Shown: positions 63,331 to 64,000 of the stretch, in pieces
Position numbering within the stretch: the first letter of the stretch is position 1
Layout: each line of letters begins with the position of its first letter
Source of the DNA: Seleniivibrio sp.
GTDB lineage: Bacteria > Chrysiogenota > Deferribacteres > Deferribacterales > Geovibrionaceae
Length of the DNA stretch: 64,000 nucleotides
NCBI RefSeq assembly: GCF_021209385.1
Contig: NZ_JAJOIL010000030.1
Location: 1-64,000 of the forward strand
Direction of reading: 5' to 3'
The notes under the pieces: model-generated
The model's database searches: none
Seen by the model: the letters and a program-made list of their open reading frames with translations, nothing else
Told to the model about the DNA's origin: nothing
Made by a program: the position numbers and the translations under genes

Positions 63331-64000
63331 ATGGATCAGGACAAGAAAAAAGCCCTTGAGCTTGCTCTGGGCAAGATAGAAAAGGATTTCGGAAAGGGTG
63401 CTGTAATGCGTTTGGGCGACAAACCCAACGAAAAGCTTCCTGTTGTTTCCACGGGCATTCTGTCGCTGGACATAGCCCTTGGTGTCGGCGGTTTCCCGAA
63501 AGGCAGGATAATCGAGATTTACGGAGCGGAATCCAGCGGTAAAACCACCATCGCTCTTCATGCCATAGCGGAAGCTCAGAAGATGGGCGGAGCGGCGGCG
63601 TTTGTGGATGCCGAACACGCACTCGACCCCGTATATGCGAAAGCAATAGGTGTGGATACCGATAACCTGCTCGTCAGCCAGCCCGACAGCGGCGAGGCGG
63701 CACTTGAAATAACGGAAACACTTGTCAGAAGCGGCGCCATCGACATCATTGTCGTTGACTCCGTTGCCGCGCTCACTCCCCGTGCGGAGATAGAGGGTGA
63801 AATGGGTGATTCACATATGGGACTTCAGGCGAGACTGATGAGCCAGGCTCTCAGAAAGCTTACCAGCATTGTCAATAAGTCTCAGACAACGCTGATATTC
63901 ATCAACCAGACCCGTTCCAAAATAGGCGTTGTTTACGGAAACCCCGAAACCACAACAGGCGGTAACGCGCTTAAATTTTACGCTTCAATGCGTATAGAGA
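63331..64000 (+). CDS. recA: recombinase A, 5' part
   Basis: Runs off the window edge after about 223 residues. It begins [20 protein letters not shown], with Walker A in [14 protein letters not shown], the [10 protein letters not shown] block, [19 protein letters not shown] and [10 protein letters not shown]. It carries out strand exchange and SOS co-protease activity. The start is preceded by GGAGGCGAG. Fully typical of bacterial RecA. Confidence 0.98.
   Translation, partial: MDQDKKKALELALGKIEKDFGKGAVMRLGDKPNEKLPVVSTGILSLDIALGVGGFPKGRIIEIYGAESSGKTTIALHAIAEAQKMGGAAAFVDAEHALDPVYAKAIGVDTDNLLVSQPDSGEAALEITETLVRSGAIDIIVVDSVAALTPRAEIEGEMGDSHMGLQARLMSQALRKLTSIVNKSQTTLIFINQTRSKIGVVYGNPETTTGGNALKFYASMRIE

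Overview
This window is chromosomal DNA of a Gram-negative, flagellated bacterium. Protein flavour and gene mix (SecA with a SEC-C zinc tail, a solitary FlhB-like export protein, PPDK, hisB-hisH-hisA, a very large surface-glycan locus) suggest the Deferribacterota (Denitrovibrio/Geovibrio/Seleniivibrio-like). That assignment is recollection and inference, not a search result. There are no rRNA genes, CRISPR arrays, insertion sequences or phage genes.

Layout. 1-5.3 kb: the end of leuD, then glyS and ppdK, each broken by what looks like one missing base. 5.4-7.2 kb: a histidine kinase and a receiver-only response regulator. 7.3-9.7 kb (minus strand): an FlhB-like protein, a class III aminotransferase and a DUF72 protein. 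9.8-10.2 kb: four tRNAs (Arg, His, Leu, Gly). 10.2-16.2 kb: proteostasis genes tig-clpP-clpX-lon, then rpsU. 16.4-19 kb: an AT-rich MBOAT/SGNH acetylation pair. 19-22.5 kb (minus strand): secA and a globin-fold/PsiE membrane protein. 22.6-26.2 kb: hisB-hisH-hisA-pgpA-cinA. 26.2-63.2 kb: about 34 minus-strand genes packed end to end (many 4-base overlaps), devoted to glycan synthesis. 63.3 kb to the end: the start of recA. The glycan island therefore sits between cinA and recA, which are neighbours in many bacteria.

The main discovery is inside the island. Four consecutive genes (45777-50045) match in family, order logic and motifs the Campylobacter jejuni capsule enzymes Cj1415-Cj1418, which make cytidine diphosphoramidate: an L-glutamine kinase of the PEP-synthase fold, a LicC-like cytidylyltransferase, a class I amidohydrolase and a CysC-like kinase. 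This predicts a phosphoramidate-decorated surface glycan in a lineage far from Campylobacter. Around it lie a phosphoheptose isomerase, an inverted-order HldE-like bifunctional enzyme, a split transketolase, several nucleotide-sugar epimerases, methyltransferases, four GT2 glycosyltransferases, a CDP-glycerol-type transferase, a formyltransferase, a carbamoyltransferase and a GT41-like transferase. Such a set could build and decorate a heptose-rich glycan on lipopolysaccharide, capsule or flagellin.

Unusual proteins include a GT2 / B12-binding radical SAM fusion, a carbamoyltransferase fused to a degenerate SGNH domain beside an intact SGNH paralogue, and a globin-fold protein fused to a PsiE membrane domain. 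GC content, from hand-counted lines only, drops in the MBOAT/SGNH pair and in the promoter-distal genes of the island (46-63 kb).
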